Assembly: GCA_002085265.1 (NCBI GenBank)
Contig: NATI01000023.1
Span: 1-14,706 of the forward strand
Source: Candidatus Omnitrophica bacterium 4484_49
GTDB taxonomy: Bacteria; Omnitrophota; Gorgyraeia; Kaelpiales; Kaelpiaceae
DNA length: 14,706 bases
Direction of reading: 5' to 3'
In this document: positions 14,435-14,706 of the stretch, in pieces
How positions within the stretch are numbered: position 1 is the stretch's first letter
Layout of the letters: the number at the start of each line of letters is the position of its first letter
Notes under the pieces: generated by a model
The model's input: only the letters and a program-made list of their open reading frames with translations
Database searches by the model: none
What the model was told of the DNA's origin: nothing
Position numbers and translations under genes: made by a program

Positions 14435-14706
14435 TTGAGTAAAAGGGTTATAGACCTTCTTCTGGCAGGTTTTTTTTTAATTATATTTTCCCCACTTATT
14501 CTAATTTTAATCGTTTTGATTCATCTGGATAGTAGGGGGAGGGCATGGTTAAAATTAGAAAGGGTCGGAAAGGATGGTCAGGTTTTCTATATATACAAAC
14601 TGCGAACGATGTATCCCGGAAGCAAAGATATTACAGCTCTGGGAAAATATTTAAGGAAATTGGGATTGGATGAGCTTCCACAGTTGATAAATATAATAAG
14701 AGGAGA
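14435..14706 (+). CDS. Membrane-anchored sugar transferase (bacterial sugar transferase family), cut by window edge
   Basis: Enzymes of this family (WcaJ/PglC-like phosphoglycosyl transferases) start surface-glycan synthesis by moving a sugar phosphate onto undecaprenyl phosphate. The visible 90 residues begin KRVIDLLLA, span one hydrophobic segment (about 5-31), and continue with LDSRGRAWLKLERVGKDG (31-48), YIYKLRTM (52-59) and LGLDELPQLINIIRG (76-90), all in family order. TTG 14435 is chosen because it puts the product exactly at the usual domain start; it has no clear ribosome site and is probably coupled to the PqqD gene two bases upstream. The stretch between RTM and LGKYLRK is much shorter than in the relatives I know. 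The C-terminus, including the usual G-D/E-M/L...GPRP region, lies outside the window. Confidence 0.88.
   Translation, partial: MSKRVIDLLLAGFFLIIFSPLILILIVLIHLDSRGRAWLKLERVGKDGQVFYIYKLRTMYPGSKDITALGKYLRKLGLDELPQLINIIRG

Overview
The window is a dense, AT-rich stretch of bacterial chromosome. It shows one long plus-strand run of housekeeping genes (about positions 2-12981), then a divergent pair and a gene cut by the right edge (12930-14706). An outer-membrane secretin, a SurA/PpiC-type periplasmic folding factor and the lipoprotein enzyme Lgt point to a diderm (Gram-negative-type) bacterium. TTG and GTG starts, strong GGAGG ribosome sites, very short gaps and several stop/start overlaps show tight packing. 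The overall style reminds me of uncultivated diderm lineages such as Omnitrophota, but this is an impression from gene content, not a phylogenetic result.

Left part (2-5390). A 1334-residue protein joins a PilQ/GspD-type secretin to about 14 tetratricopeptide (TPR) units. It is translationally coupled to a small, unrecognised, possibly Sm-like protein. Next comes gpsA (glycerol-3-phosphate dehydrogenase), which has lost roughly 17 codons and its reading frame at one point, so as written it is broken. A tRNA-Pro (anticodon GGG) follows 6 bases after gpsA.

Centre (5419-12981). The order is a 47-residue zinc-ribbon protein, rsfS (ribosome silencing factor), argS (arginyl-tRNA synthetase), a strikingly short mfd (transcription-repair coupling factor), a SurA/PpiC-like chaperone, pdxA, rsmA and lgt. 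The order surA-pdxA-rsmA is the same as in the Escherichia coli surA-pdxA-ksgA operon. All genes are on one strand with gaps of at most about 30 bases, or overlaps, and no terminator is visible, so they may form one long transcript serving translation, envelope biogenesis and repair.

Right part (12930-14706). A minus-strand nucleotidyltransferase-fold protein overlaps the 3' end of lgt. It is transcribed divergently from a PqqD-family protein, which is followed at once by a membrane-anchored sugar transferase that runs off the window. This looks like the edge of a surface-polysaccharide or peptide-modification locus.

The points most worth a second look are the secretin-TPR fusion with its internal 678-base duplication, the disrupted gpsA with a short repeat exactly at the break, the minimal Mfd lacking its N-terminal, D3 and C-terminal domains, and the nucleotidyltransferase/PqqD/sugar-transferase cluster. 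No gene-free stretch longer than 300 bases, CRISPR array, insertion sequence or phage gene was seen.
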